Position numbers and translations under genes: made by a program
Part shown: positions 1 to 9,416 of the stretch, piece by piece
How positions within the stretch are numbered: the first letter of the stretch is position 1
Layout: each line of letters opens with the position of its first letter
NCBI GenBank assembly: GCA_000998135.1
Contig: LCCV01000003.1
Coordinates: 70,392 to 118,394 of the forward strand
Direction: 5' to 3'
Length of the DNA: 48,003 bases
From: Parcubacteria group bacterium GW2011_GWA2_42_14
GTDB lineage: Bacteria > Patescibacteriota > Minisyncoccia > Sungbacterales > GWA2-42-14
The notes under the pieces: generated by a model
Told to the model about the DNA's origin: nothing
Seen by the model: the letters and a program-made list of their open reading frames with translations, nothing else
Databases searched by the model: none

Positions 1-3000
1 CGCTCGCAAAAGCCGGAAAAAGACGGTCTTTTTGACGAACGGATTTTCGGGCCGACCAAGGACTACGAATGTTACTGCGGAAAATATAGAAGAATCCGTT
101 ATAAAGGAATTGTTTGTGATAAATGCGGGGTGGAGGTAACAAGAGCGGTTGTAAGAAGAGAACGCATGGGTCATATTAAATTGGCAACGCCTGTTTCGCA
201 TATATGGTTTTTGAGGGGGGTACCTTCAAAAATCGGAATGGTTCTTAATATGTCCGTGAGTAATCTGGAAAACGTAATTTATTTTCGCGGATATATCGTA
301 ACCAAGGTTGATGAGGAAAAAAGAAAGGAAATTTATGAACAGATTGAGAAGGAATTCAAGTCAAAAACAAAAAATTCCAAAGGAGCCGAGCTGACTTCTT
401 TGAAGCAGGCCAAAGAAAAAGCGTTTGAAGAAGTGCGCTCTCTCAGGCCTCTTCAGGTAATTTCCGAAGTTGAATATCATCGTCTTTCTTTGAAATACGG
501 CGAAATGTTTGAGGCCGATATCGGGGCGGAAGCAATCAGGAAAATTTTGGAGGGAGTTGACCTTGCAAAAATTGCGAGGGAAGTTGAAGCCGAAGCGGAA
601 ACCGCGGAAAGTATTCAGCGGGCCAAAATTTTTAGAAGATTAAAAGTTGTCAAGGGTATGCTTAAGGCCGGAATTCGTCCTGAGTGGATGTTTTTAACCG
701 TTGTTCCTGTTATTCCTCCTGATTTAAGGCCGATGGTTCCGCTTGACGGAGGAAGATACGCAACCGCCGATCTGAATGATTTATATAGGAGAGTTATTAA
801 TCGCAACAATCGTTTGAAGCGCCTTTTTGAATTGAAAGCGCCGGAAGTTATTACTAGAAATGAAAAAAGAATGCTTCAGGAAGCAATTGATGCTTTGATT
901 GATAATACCGCGAGACGCGGACAGTCTCCGGTTGCTTCGCAGGCCCAAAAAAGGCCGTTAAAATCTTTAGCTGACATGCTTAAGGGCAAGCAGGGCCGTT
1001 TCCGGCAGAATTTGCTTGGCAAGCGGGTTGATTATTCAGGGCGCTCCGTAATTGTTGTAGGGCCTGATTTGAAATTGGCCGAGTGCGGCTTGCCCAAAGA
1101 AATGGCTCTGGAACTTTTTAAGCCGTTTGTAATAAGAAAATTAATTGAAAGAGAGCTTACTCATAATATCAAGGGTGCGGGAAGATTAATTGAAGAAAGG
1201 CCTCCTGAAGTGTGGGCAATTTTAGAGGAAGTGATTGAGGGAAAGTATGTGCTTTTAAACAGGGCCCCTACGCTTCATCGTCTTGGAATTCAGGCATTTC
1301 AGCCGGTTTTAATTGAGGGCCATGCCATTCAGATTCATCCTATGGTTTGCCCGGCTTTTAATGCTGACTTTGATGGCGACCAGATGGCAGTTCATCTTCC
1401 CTTGACCGATGAAGCCCAGATAGAATCGCGAGATATAATGCTTTCCACTAAAAATCTTTTGAAGCCGGCGACCGGCACTCCTATTGCCCGTCCTACGCAA
1501 GATATTGTGCTTGGGTGTTTTTGGGTAACGGTTATTGAAGAAGGCCTTAAGGGAGAAGGCAAGATTTTTGCCACGCCCGAAGATGCTATTCTTGCTTATG
1601 ATTTTGGGGTGGTGGATATAAGGGCGAAAATTAAGGTTCAAATACCTAATTTACAACTTATAACTAGCAACTTACAACAAACGGCAATCTTAAAAAAACA
1701 GAAGTCGGAAAAAGAAGAGTTGTCAGTTGTAAGTGGTGTGTTGTCAGTTACATTGATTGAAACATCTGTTGGTCGTCTGCTTTTTAACAAATCGTTGCCT
1801 GATGATTACCTTTTTGTGAATAAAGAAATGAATTCCAAAGACCTTGAAGAATTGGTTGACAATATGATTAAAAAATACGGAGTTCAGGCGGTGCCTACGA
1901 TTTTAGATAAAATAAAGGATTTTGGGTTTACCTATGCCACCAAATCCGGAATTTCCTGGGGAATGGGCGACCTTAAAACACCCGAGAAAAAAAATGAACT
2001 TATAGAAAAAGGCGAGAAAAAGGTTGAAGAAATAAACAGCCAATACCAGCGTGGTCTTCTTACCGATAAAGAGCGATATGACCGCGTAATTGAAATTTGG
2101 AGCGAAATTATGAATGAAATTAGGGGGTTGATTCCGGAAACCCTTCTTAAATACGGCCCGATTTCTTCCATTGTCACTTCCAAAGCCAGAGGGTCGCTTT
2201 TGCAAATCAACCAGATGTGCGGAATGAAGGGCTTGGTGGTTAATCCCGCGGGACGCATCATAGAGCTTCCCATCATATCTTCTTATAAGGACGGTTTTAA
2301 TGTGCTTGAATATTTCATCTCAACTCATGGCGCAAGAAAAGGAACGGCCGATACTGCTTTAAAAACCGCAGTGGCCGGATATCTGACGCGCCGCCTTGTT
2401 GACGTATCGCAGGATGTTGTTGTTTCTGAGGAAGATTGCGGCGCTAAAACCGGCATCGTTATTTATCGGAAAGATTCCGAAGAAATAGGCAGGCAGTTTG
2501 CTTCCCGCATTTTTTCAAGATACGCGCTTGATGATATTAAAGACAACGAGGGTAAGGTTATAGTTAACGCCGGAGAAATTCTTACCAAGGAGTTAGCTGA
2601 AGCGGTGGACGCATCAGGCATTGAGTCATATCATATCCGTTCTCCTCTTAACTGCAAATCATTCGGCGGAATATGCCAGAAGTGTTATGGTTTGGATTTG
2701 GGAAAACTTGAGCCGGTTAAAATTGGCGAGGCGGTGGGAATTGTCGCGGCTCAGTCAATCGGAGAGCCGGGAACACAGCTTACCATGAGGACTTTTCATA
2801 TGGGAGGAGTTGCCGGAGGAAGCGATATTACTACCGGTTTACCTCGCGTAGAAGAAATTTTTGAAGTAAGAATTCCCAAGGGCAAAGCTGTGATTTCTGA
2901 TGTTGACGGAGAAGTTATTGAAATTTTGGACGTAAACAGGGAAAAAATAATCAAGGTTAAAGTTGAAGAAAATTTGGATGAAGTCGTCGCGGGAACGGCC

Positions 3001-3594
3001 AAGGGAAAAAGAGGAAGAAAACCTAAAAAGAAACTTCCTTCCGATACCAAAGAATTCCGCATTCCTCCTGGAATGGGATTGTTTACTGAAGCCGGAAAAA
3101 GGGTGAGAGTCGGTGAAATTCTTTGCGAGGGGCACGCCGATCTTAAGGAATTATTTAAGCTTGCAGGAAAAGAGGATGTGGAGCGATATATTATCAAAGA
3201 AGTTCAGAAAATTTATTCTTTGCAGGGAGCGCCCGTGCATGACAAGCATATTGAGGTCATTGTTAGGCAGATGTTTTCCCGTGTTCGCGTAAAGGGAGCG
3301 GGCGATACTTCATTTATTCCCGGAGAAGTCATTGAAAAAATAAGATTTAGGATTGAAAATAGACAGTTGGAAAGAGCAGGAAAAAAGCCGGCAACCGCGG
3401 TTCAGATTTTGCTTGGAATCACCAAAGTCGCTTTGACCACGGATAGTTTCTTCTCCTCGGCTTCTTTTCAGGAAACAGCCAGGGTTTTGATTAATGCCGC
3501 CATTGAAGGAAAAGAAGACATGCTTCGCGGATTAAAAGAGAATGTAATTATCGGACGGCTTATTCCGGCGGGCACTGGATATAAGAAACGATAA
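1..3594 (+). CDS. rpoC: DNA-directed RNA polymerase beta' subunit (5'-truncated by window)
   Basis: This is the catalytic beta' subunit of RNA polymerase. The frame is open from base 1, so the gene starts upstream; 1197 residues are visible. Near the left edge is the N-terminal zinc site (CYCGKY, then CDKCGVEV). The absolutely conserved metal-binding motif [12 protein letters not shown] starts at about visible residue 454. The second zinc site is built from the Cys of EEDCG and [11 protein letters not shown], followed by the bridge-helix/trigger-loop region ([18 protein letters not shown]). The C-terminal end is typical. One oddity is a low-complexity insert of about 30 residues at roughly 1648-1752, between KIKV and ETSVGR, whose DNA resembles an intergenic palindromic repeat of this genome. 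rpoB is expected immediately upstream. Identification is certain; the missing part is probably under 100 residues. Confidence 0.98.
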   Translation, partial: RSQKPEKDGLFDERIFGPTKDYECYCGKYRRIRYKGIVCDKCGVEVTRAVVRRERMGHIKLATPVSHIWFLRGVPSKIGMVLNMSVSNLENVIYFRGYIVTKVDEEKRKEIYEQIEKEFKSKTKNSKGAELTSLKQAKEKAFEEVRSLRPLQVISEVEYHRLSLKYGEMFEADIGAEAIRKILEGVDLAKIAREVEAEAETAESIQRAKIFRRLKVVKGMLKAGIRPEWMFLTVVPVIPPDLRPMVPLDGGRYATADLNDLYRRVINRNNRLKRLFELKAPEVITRNEKRMLQEAIDALIDNTARRGQSPVASQAQKRPLKSLADMLKGKQGRFRQNLLGKRVDYSGRSVIVVGPDLKLAECGLPKEMALELFKPFVIRKLIERELTHNIKGAGRLIEERPPEVWAILEEVIEGKYVLLNRAPTLHRLGIQAFQPVLIEGHAIQIHPMVCPAFNADFDGDQMAVHLPLTDEAQIESRDIMLSTKNLLKPATGTPIARPTQDIVLGCFWVTVIEEGLKGEGKIFATPEDAILAYDFGVVDIRAKIKVQIPNLQLITSNLQQTAILKKQKSEKEELSVVSGVLSVTLIETSVGRLLFNKSLPDDYLFVNKEMNSKDLEELVDNMIKKYGVQAVPTILDKIKDFGFTYATKSGISWGMGDLKTPEKKNELIEKGEKKVEEINSQYQRGLLTDKERYDRVIEIWSEIMNEIRGLIPETLLKYGPISSIVTSKARGSLLQINQMCGMKGLVVNPAGRIIELPIISSYKDGFNVLEYFISTHGARKGTADTALKTAVAGYLTRRLVDVSQDVVVSEEDCGAKTGIVIYRKDSEEIGRQFASRIFSRYALDDIKDNEGKVIVNAGEILTKELAEAVDASGIESYHIRSPLNCKSFGGICQKCYGLDLGKLEPVKIGEAVGIVAAQSIGEPGTQLTMRTFHMGGVAGGSDITTGLPRVEEIFEVRIPKGKAVISDVDGEVIEILDVNREKIIKVKVEENLDEVVAGTAKGKRGRKPKKKLPSDTKEFRIPPGMGLFTEAGKRVRVGEILCEGHADLKELFKLAGKEDVERYIIKEVQKIYSLQGAPVHDKHIEVIVRQMFSRVRVKGAGDTSFIPGEVIEKIRFRIENRQLERAGKKPATAVQILLGITKVALTTDSFFSSASFQETARVLINAAIEGKEDMLRGLKENVIIGRLIPAGTGYKKR
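1648..1752. repeat. Palindromic repeat inserted in frame in rpoC
   Basis: Left arm bases such as ACTTACAAC (1670-1678) are complementary to GTTGTAAGT (1726-1734), and GTTGTCAGTT recurs twice on the right side. The same words build the intergenic element at 34361-34453. The beta' family normally has only about 20 residues between the flanking conserved blocks; here there are about 45. The segment stays in frame and has no stop. Confidence 0.65.
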
Positions 3595-3599
3595 AGTTT

Positions 3600-3834
3600 G
3601 TCGGCGCGGTTCCCTCGGCATTTTATTTTCGCGACACGCTCATTCCGCTCCAGCGGCGGGACTCGCTAACACTCAGCGTGATTTCAGACAATCCGAAAAC
3701 TTATGATTAAAACTGGTCATTCTGAGTGAAACGAAGAATCTCTTCCCAGATTTTAAAAGTTTTCGGATTGTCTGACCAAGCAAATCGCGCTTCGTGATTG
3801 TTGCGAGAAACAAAATGCCTTCGACCGCGCCGAC
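3600..3834. repeat. Large imperfect inverted-repeat element downstream of rpoC
   Basis: The ends GTCGGCGCGGT and its complement ACCGCGCCGAC lie at 3600 and 3834. An inner 17-bp arm (3685-3701) is perfectly complementary to 3758-3774. The loop holds a TCATTCTGAG...GAAGAATCT word that recurs at 12513-12635. No gene is visible from 3595 to 3969. Bases 3838-3915 hold another repeat-like word (TCATTGCGAGGAGCGAAGCG) common in bacterial interspersed repeats. Confidence 0.75.
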
Positions 3835-3930
3835 CTTTTGTCATTTGTCATTGCGAGGAGCGAAGCGACGAAGCAATCTAAAGAATCTCATTTATCCGCT
3901 TCGATGGGGCTGAGGAGGGAAAATAAAAAT

Positions 3931-3958
3931 CCGGCCAAGACGAACTTGGTCGGTTTTT
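3931..3958. terminator. Bidirectional rho-independent terminator
   Basis: Stem CCGGCCAAG/CTTGGTCGG with a five-base loop is followed by TTTTTT on the plus strand. On the minus strand the stem is followed by ATTTTTATTTT. It can end both rpoC transcription and the small gene converging on it. Confidence 0.8.
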
Positions 3959-3969
3959 TGACAAATGAT

Positions 3970-4473
3970 TTAATACGGCAGTATGTCGTTTACCGGTAGC
4001 ATTTCTTTGAGAAATCCTTCGCCAAAGTTTGCAATTAAGATTTTCCCGTTTGCATAAATTGGTCCAACGTTCGAAAAATTTCTATAACATTTTTTGCAGT
4101 TTGTTATAATTATGGCGCCTTTTGAATATCGTTCCATTTTTTCAGTGCAGTAAGGGCAAAAGCCATCATCTTTAAACGTGGGGCGTTCGGCAACGGCTTC
4201 CGGCGGCAATGTTTTCGCTAACGTAAATTCTCTTAATCTTTCAGAAAGAATCTCATCCTTGTCAACAGTGCTTGAATTGTCTTTGTGCGTTTGGTTATTT
4301 TTAATGGTATTACAGGAATTTAACAGCAGAATAAGGATAACGAAATAAAAGCCAGTAAAAGCGAGAAGTGTCATGTTGTTTTTTGTGTATCCGTAATAGG
4401 CGCTTATTACAGCTAAAACAACAAGAATTACGCATATAATGGTTAAAAATAGTTTGTTAAAGAACCGTTCCAT
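3970..4473 (-). CDS. Small membrane protein with C-terminal zinc ribbon, unknown function
   Basis: A 167-residue protein. I chose the ATG at 4473 because GGAGGTG lies 6 bp upstream; an upstream in-frame start at 4518 would sit inside the promoter. Two hydrophobic segments (about residues 8-28 and 34-52) predict a hairpin in the membrane. A soluble part follows with two CxxC pairs (Cys106/109 in CPYC, Cys126/129 in CKKC), which form a zinc ribbon. It is transcribed alone, convergent with rpoC and divergent from ftsK, from a perfect consensus promoter (4508-4536). I do not recognise the family. The strong promoter and Shine-Dalgarno place it with the isolated accessory genes of this window rather than with the core genes. 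Confidence 0.8.
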   Translation of the reverse strand: MERFFNKLFLTIICVILVVLAVISAYYGYTKNNMTLLAFTGFYFVILILLLNSCNTIKNNQTHKDNSSTVDKDEILSERLREFTLAKTLPPEAVAERPTFKDDGFCPYCTEKMERYSKGAIIITNCKKCYRNFSNVGPIYANGKILIANFGEGFLKEMLPVNDILPY

Positions 4474-4507
4474 ATCACACCTCCGCTTGTTAATGATGTG
4501 TGGTATT

Positions 4508-4536
4508 ATTATAAACAAAATTCAGATATATGTCAA
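4508..4536 (-). promoter_or_regulatory. Consensus sigma-70 promoter of the 3970-4473 gene
   Basis: Minus strand reads TTGACA (4531-4536), 17-bp spacer, TATAAT (4508-4513). The leader is about 30 nt and carries GGAGGTG. Confidence 0.85.
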
Positions 4537-4543
4537 TAGTTGG

Positions 4544-4572
4544 TTGAAATTTGTTAAGGGTTGCCTTATAAT
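4544..4572 (+). promoter_or_regulatory. ftsK promoter, predicted leaderless
   Basis: TTGAAA (4544-4549), 17-bp spacer, TATAAT (4567-4572). The ATG of ftsK begins at 4579, 7 nt after the -10 box, where transcription would start. The -35 box lies 7 bp from that of the divergent gene. Confidence 0.8.
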
Positions 4573-4578
4573 CTAATT

Positions 4579-6762
4579 ATGGCCGTAAAAAACAACAAAA
4601 AGAATGGGCAAAAAAGGAAGTCGGAGGTTGGCCGTCGGAAGTTGGAGGTTGGCAAGCCATGGCATGAAGACCTGCACCCCGAAACCAAAAAATCGGTCTT
4701 GGCGATTGTGTTTTTTTCTTTGACCGTTTTGACGCTTTTGAGCTATTGGGGAAAGGCCGGTTTTGTGGGCCAGTTCTTTTTTGAAATACTTTTATGGCTT
4801 TTTGGCAACGGCTTTTTTCTGGCTCCGCTCACTTTTGCTCTTATCGGTTTTTCTTTTTTATTTTCTTTTCGCAGGCATATTTACGCGGCGACCTTAGTCG
4901 GCGGATTTCTTTTTTTGGTTTCTTCCCTCGGAGTTATTGATTTAGTTTTGGGAAACCAGGCAGGCGGACATATCGGCCGTTTCGTAACTTATCCTTTGTT
5001 TATGCTTTTTGATTTTTGGGCAACTCTTACTATTGAGGCGGCTTTATTCATTGCGGCTCTCTTGATAATGCTTAATATCCCCATGCTTTGGTTCGGAAGA
5101 AAAGTTGAAGAATCTGAATCCTCCTCCGCTGAAGCTACGGAGGACAAGGAAAAAACAAAAGAACTGGCCGGAGTCATAAAAGACGTAATGACCGAAGCGG
5201 TAAAAGCGGTAAAGGGAGATACGATGGCGGGTTCGGTTGAGGCACAAAAAACAATAATGCTCGATGAAAAAACAAAAGGAGAAGAAAAATTTTCTTTTGA
5301 AAAAAAACGCCCCGGCGCCGCGCCTTATAAAAAACCGCCTCTGGCCATTTTGAATAATGATAAAGGAACGCCTTCTTCGGGCGATATCCGCGCTAATGCC
5401 AATATAATAAAACGCACTTTGCAGAATTTTGGAATTGAAGTTGAAATGGATGAAGTTTCCGTCGGCCCCACCGTTACCCAATACACCTTAAAACCCGCTG
5501 AAGGAGTAAAACTTTCGCGCATAGAAGCATTGCATAAGGATTTATCGCTTGCTTTAGCCGCTCATCCTATTAGGATAGAAGCGCCGATTCCCGGAAAATC
5601 TTTGGTTGGAATTGAGGTTCCTAACCGTTCCATAGCGCTTGTCGGACTAAGAAGTTTATTTGAGCAAGCCGCGTTTCAGGAATCCCAAGGACCGCTGATT
5701 TTTGTTTTAGGGAGAGACGTTGCCGGAGAGCCGGTTTATGCCAATCTTGCTAAAATGCCGCATTTGTTGATTGCCGGTTCCACGGGTTCAGGAAAAAGCG
5801 TTGCCATCCATTCCATTCTTACCTCTTTTCTTTTTCGTAATTCTCCCGATACTTTGAAACTTATTTTAATAGATCCCAAAAGAGTGGAGCAGGCTATGTA
5901 TAACGGCATACCGCATCTTTTGTCCCCGGTAATTACAGATTACAAAAAAGCGATTCATGCTTTAAGATGGGCGGTTCATGAAATGGATAAAAGATACGAG
6001 TTATTGTCCCAAGAAAAAACCCGCGATATTTTAAGTTATAACGCCAAAATTTCGCAGGTTCAAAATACTGACAAGGAAATTCTTCCATATATAGTTATAG
6101 TAGTTGATGAATTAGCCGATTTAATGGTTGCCTATCCCAGAGAAGTTGAGGGTTCAATCATACGCCTCGCCCAGATGGCCAGAGCCGTTGGTCTTCATTT
6201 AATTGTTTCTACCCAGCGCCCTTCGGTTGAAGTTATAACCGGTTTGATTAAGGCCAATATAACTTCCCGCATTGCTTTTCAGGTTGCCTCGCAAGTTGAT
6301 TCTCGAACGATTTTAGACATGGGAGGAGCGGAAAAACTTTTGGGAAACGGCGATATGCTTTTTCTGGCAGGGGATATTGCCAAGCCACGCCGTATTCAGG
6401 GAGCTTTTGTTTCGGAGACGGAAGTGAAAAAAACCGTTGAATTTTTGAAAAATGAATCTGGAGAAGAGCCGGAATATGCGGAAGACATTTTTTCTCCCAT
6501 TACTTCCGTTTCTTCGCCCGACTCGCAAATAAATTTTGAGGACTTTGACTCGGATGTTGATGATGAACTTTATGAAGAAGCGGAAAAACTTGTTATTGAA
6601 GCAAACAAGGCCTCGGCCTCATACCTCCAGCGCCGGTTAAAAATTGGCTATGCCCGGGCCGCCCGCCTTCTTGATATGCTTGAAGAAAACGGCATAATCG
6701 GGCAGGGAGCAGGAGCAAAGCCGAGGGAGATATTGGTGAGGAAAGAGGATGGGGTTGCTTAG
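4579..6762 (+). CDS. ftsK: DNA translocase FtsK/SpoIIIE
   Basis: A 727-residue septal DNA pump that moves chromosome ends at division. The N-terminus has four predicted membrane segments (about residues 35-185). A charged linker follows, then the RecA-like motor with Walker A GSTGSGKS near residue 399 and Walker B IVVDELADL near 505. The C-terminal gamma winged helix is present (YLQRRLKIGYARAARLLDMLEE). The start ATG at 4579 is fixed by the promoter at 4544-4572, and no Shine-Dalgarno is seen, so the mRNA is probably leaderless. Two pieces of the linker and N-terminus look repeat-derived: about 4618-4655 (GTCGGAAGTTGGAGGTTGG words) and 5123-5143. The protein is otherwise normal in length and motifs. 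Confidence 0.96.
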   Translation: MAVKNNKKNGQKRKSEVGRRKLEVGKPWHEDLHPETKKSVLAIVFFSLTVLTLLSYWGKAGFVGQFFFEILLWLFGNGFFLAPLTFALIGFSFLFSFRRHIYAATLVGGFLFLVSSLGVIDLVLGNQAGGHIGRFVTYPLFMLFDFWATLTIEAALFIAALLIMLNIPMLWFGRKVEESESSSAEATEDKEKTKELAGVIKDVMTEAVKAVKGDTMAGSVEAQKTIMLDEKTKGEEKFSFEKKRPGAAPYKKPPLAILNNDKGTPSSGDIRANANIIKRTLQNFGIEVEMDEVSVGPTVTQYTLKPAEGVKLSRIEALHKDLSLALAAHPIRIEAPIPGKSLVGIEVPNRSIALVGLRSLFEQAAFQESQGPLIFVLGRDVAGEPVYANLAKMPHLLIAGSTGSGKSVAIHSILTSFLFRNSPDTLKLILIDPKRVEQAMYNGIPHLLSPVITDYKKAIHALRWAVHEMDKRYELLSQEKTRDILSYNAKISQVQNTDKEILPYIVIVVDELADLMVAYPREVEGSIIRLAQMARAVGLHLIVSTQRPSVEVITGLIKANITSRIAFQVASQVDSRTILDMGGAEKLLGNGDMLFLAGDIAKPRRIQGAFVSETEVKKTVEFLKNESGEEPEYAEDIFSPITSVSSPDSQINFEDFDSDVDDELYEEAEKLVIEANKASASYLQRRLKIGYARAARLLDMLEENGIIGQGAGAKPREILVRKEDGVA
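5123..5143. repeat. Short palindrome in frame in ftsK linker
   Basis: CCTCCG and CGGAGG flank CTGAAGCTA; it encodes SSAEATED in the unstructured linker. A related word (TCGCTGAAGTTACGGCGA) lies inside the element at 36887-37022 in the histidine kinase gene. Confidence 0.5.
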
Positions 6763-6815
6763 ATAGTTTGGTTTTATATAGAAAACCTTTATTATCAATC
6801 TACTCTTGTATATAG

Positions 6816-6824
6816 TTATCCACA
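6816..6824 (+). promoter_or_regulatory. Possible DnaA box
   Basis: TTATCCACA matches the consensus exactly but stands alone between ftsK and the lexA-like gene. It may be chance. Confidence 0.3.
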
Positions 6825-6832
6825 GTTGTTAA

Positions 6833-6856
6833 AAAATGGCTTAATAAGGCCATTTT
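6833..6856 (+). terminator. Hairpin terminator after ftsK
   Basis: An 8-bp stem AAAATGGC/GCCATTTT with an 8-nt loop, running into ATTTATTATT. The T run is imperfect. Confidence 0.55.
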
Positions 6857-6864
6857 ATTTATTA

Positions 6865-6892
6865 TTGACGTCTACTTTTGTTCATATATAAT
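6865..6892 (+). promoter_or_regulatory. Promoter of lexA-like gene, predicted leaderless
   Basis: TTGACG (6865-6870), 16-bp spacer, TATAAT (6887-6892). The ATG at 6899 is again 7 nt after the -10 box. I did not find a convincing palindromic LexA operator here. Confidence 0.8.
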
Positions 6893-6898
6893 AGAAAA

Positions 6899-7549
6899 AT
6901 GGGTAATGTATCAATTAAAAATTTGACCCCAAAACAGAGAAAAGTCCTTAATATGATTTATGAAAGTGTGAATTCAGCTGGCTATCCGCCGTCTCTTGCT
7001 GATTTGAGAACTGGATTAGGGGTTTCTTCAAATCAGTCAGTTTTAAACTTCCTTGACGCCCTTAAGAATAAGGGTTTTATTAGTCGGCAAAAAGGCGAGG
7101 CCAGGGGTATTAAAATTCTTCCTTTGGGTTTTAAAATTCTTGGCAAAGGTCATTTGCTACAAGTAGCCGGAGAAAGTTCGGCCGGTCCTTTCATTGAATC
7201 TTATTCAGATTCATTTCGCTGGATAACTTTACCCGGGACCGTTTTACAGAATGAAGAAGTTAAACAAGCCCAAGACGAAGTTTTTGTTATCAAGGTGCAT
7301 GGCGATTCAATGATAAATGCCGGTATAGACGACGGAGATTCGCTTTTAGTCAAAAAAACGCGCGAGTTTAGGTCAAAAGACATTGTTGTCGCGAGAAACG
7401 ACGACGGGACAACAGTAAAAAGATTCATCGCCGAAAGCGACGGCCGAGCATATTTAAAACCGGAAAACCCCGCTTATAAAATAATCCCTATTTATGAAAA
7501 CACCATTTTTGAGGGCAAAGTAATTTTAAATTTAAGCAAAGTAAAATAA
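6899..7549 (+). CDS. lexA: LexA-type self-cleaving repressor (S24 peptidase)
   Basis: A 216-residue protein with LexA architecture. Residues 8-70 form the winged-helix DNA-binding domain (LTPKQRKVLNMIYE, YPPSLADLRTGLGVSSNQSV). The autocleavage bond is probably Ala90-Gly91 in LLQVAGE. The catalytic Ser137 is in GDSM and the catalytic Lys174 in TTVKRF. In the LexA family this represses SOS genes until RecA filaments trigger cleavage; recA lies 4 kb downstream. The gene ends 4 nt before the restriction-modification gene and has its own strong promoter, so the two are probably co-transcribed. It could be the general SOS repressor or a dedicated controller of the R-M island. The start at 6899 follows from the promoter; an upstream in-frame start at 6878 would lie within it. 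Confidence 0.88.
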   Translation: MGNVSIKNLTPKQRKVLNMIYESVNSAGYPPSLADLRTGLGVSSNQSVLNFLDALKNKGFISRQKGEARGIKILPLGFKILGKGHLLQVAGESSAGPFIESYSDSFRWITLPGTVLQNEEVKQAQDEVFVIKVHGDSMINAGIDDGDSLLVKKTREFRSKDIVVARNDDGTTVKRFIAESDGRAYLKPENPAYKIIPIYENTIFEGKVILNLSKVK

Positions 7550-7553
7550 TTTT

Positions 7554-9416
7554 ATGGCTAATGAAAGAAAAACAGAAATCATTGTCCGTTCTCACTTTGA
7601 GCAATTCAAAGAAATTGTTCACATAGAAGAACAGTTATCGGATAATCCCAAAATTGATAAACTTTTAAAAACCGCTTCAAAAAAAGGAAGTGGTAAGGGG
7701 AAACCTGAATTTCTGATAACTTTTTCTGGAAATTCTGATTTAATTATTGTGGTTGAATGTAAAGCAGAAATAACAAGACACGAAAGTTCTACGAAAGACA
7801 AATTCTCCGAATATGCAGTTGATGGCGCGTTATTATACGCCTCCTATCTCTCAAAGGAATTTGATGTTTTAGCAATCGGAGTAAGCGGTCAAACAAAACA
7901 ACAACTAAATGTTTCTCATTTTTTACAACTTAAAAATGAAAGAAAAGCAGTTTCGATTTTTGGAAGTAAACTTCTTTCGGGAAATGATTATTTAGACGGA
8001 TACTTAAAAAGTCCTGAAAAACTTAGACAGGACTACAACATACTTTTAGAATTTACTAAGCAATTAAATGACACCCTACATTCTTATAAAATTTTGGAAA
8101 GCCAGCGCAGTTTATTAATCAGTTGCGTTTTAATTGCTTTAGAAAATAAAGCATTTAAAACCGCTTATCCTCTATTCGGCTCAACAAATGAGAAAGACAC
8201 AGCAGACGAAAAAGGGAAAAAAGTTGAAAACGCAGCAAAAGAATTAGCAAATTATTTAGTTGATACGGTTAGCAATGAATTGAAAAACGCAAACATTAAG
8301 AGCGATAGACTTGACAATTTGAATATTCAATTCGGTTTCATAAGAACAGATACATCCCTATCAACGAAGAAAGATGTTTTAAAAAATCTTATTAAAGACA
8401 TTGATGACAATATAAACTCATTTATTAAGACACACAAATATTGTGATGTTCTCGGACAGTTGTATGTTGAATTTCTTCGTTATGCAAATAGCGACAAAGG
8501 GTTAGGAATAGTTCTTACACCACCGCATATTACAGAATTATTTTCTGATTTAGCGCAGGTCAATAAAAATAGCATCGTTTATGATAATTGCGCTGGCACA
8601 GGCGGTTTCTTGATAAGTGCGATGAAAAAAATGATTGCAGATGCCGAAGGCGACCAAGCAAAAATTAAAGAAATTAAAAAAAATCAATTGTTCGGAGTAG
8701 AATATCAAGCGCATATTTTTGCTTTGGCTGTTTCAAATATGTATATCCATCAGGACGGAAAAACAAATATTTTAAATGGAAGTTGTTTTGATGAGGATAT
8801 AATACAAGAAATAAAAACAAAAAAGCCAACCGTTGGTTTCTTAAATCCACCCTATAAGGGTGATAAGAAAAAAGATGTCGATGAACTTGAATTTGTGTTA
8901 AATAATTTAGAATGTTTGGTTGATGGCGGAACTGGTATTGCCATTGTGCCAATGCAAAGCGCTTTAGCGCAAACAGGGAAAGTGTATGAAATTAAAAAGA
9001 AACTTTTAGAGAACCACACATTAGAAGCAGTGTTGTCAATGCCAAACGAATTATTTACAAATTCAAAAGTAAATGTTGTTTCTTGTGTAATGATTTTCAC
9101 GGCTCATAAACCGCATCCCAAAAATAAAGAAACTTATTTTGGTTATTACAAAGATGATGGATTTGTGAAAAGAAAAATTCAGGGAAGAACTGATGTTTAT
9201 GGAAAGTGGGAAAATATTAAAGATAAATGGGTAAATTATTACTTAAACAGGAAACAAGAACCAGGATTTAGCGCAAATAAAGTAGTTGCAGCATATGATG
9301 AGTGGTGTGCAGAGGCATACATGGAAACCGACTATTCTAAGTTAACACAAAACGATTTTTTAAAAACCATAAAAGAATATATTTTGTTTAATGAGTTATT
9401 TCTAAAAGATGAATAA
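7554..9416 (+). CDS. Fused nuclease/N6-adenine methyltransferase, BcgI-like R-M subunit
   Basis: A 620-residue protein that appears to join cleavage and methylation. The N-terminal part carries a PD-(D/E)xK-like signature: Asp62, then Glu68 and Lys70 in VVECKAE. The C-terminal half is an HsdM-type adenine methyltransferase: helical segment, SAM motif I DNCAGTGGFL at about residue 344, and catalytic motif IV NPPY at about 430. The next gene is a specificity subunit overlapping by 8 nt. No separate HsdR helicase is present. This two-gene arrangement matches type IIB/IIG systems such as BcgI, where the RM polypeptide pairs with an S subunit and cuts outside the site. The nuclease assignment rests on a short motif. 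No Shine-Dalgarno is visible; translation may depend on the upstream repressor gene. Confidence 0.85.
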   Translation: MANERKTEIIVRSHFEQFKEIVHIEEQLSDNPKIDKLLKTASKKGSGKGKPEFLITFSGNSDLIIVVECKAEITRHESSTKDKFSEYAVDGALLYASYLSKEFDVLAIGVSGQTKQQLNVSHFLQLKNERKAVSIFGSKLLSGNDYLDGYLKSPEKLRQDYNILLEFTKQLNDTLHSYKILESQRSLLISCVLIALENKAFKTAYPLFGSTNEKDTADEKGKKVENAAKELANYLVDTVSNELKNANIKSDRLDNLNIQFGFIRTDTSLSTKKDVLKNLIKDIDDNINSFIKTHKYCDVLGQLYVEFLRYANSDKGLGIVLTPPHITELFSDLAQVNKNSIVYDNCAGTGGFLISAMKKMIADAEGDQAKIKEIKKNQLFGVEYQAHIFALAVSNMYIHQDGKTNILNGSCFDEDIIQEIKTKKPTVGFLNPPYKGDKKKDVDELEFVLNNLECLVDGGTGIAIVPMQSALAQTGKVYEIKKKLLENHTLEAVLSMPNELFTNSKVNVVSCVMIFTAHKPHPKNKETYFGYYKDDGFVKRKIQGRTDVYGKWENIKDKWVNYYLNRKQEPGFSANKVVAAYDEWCAEAYMETDYSKLTQNDFLKTIKEYILFNELFLKDE

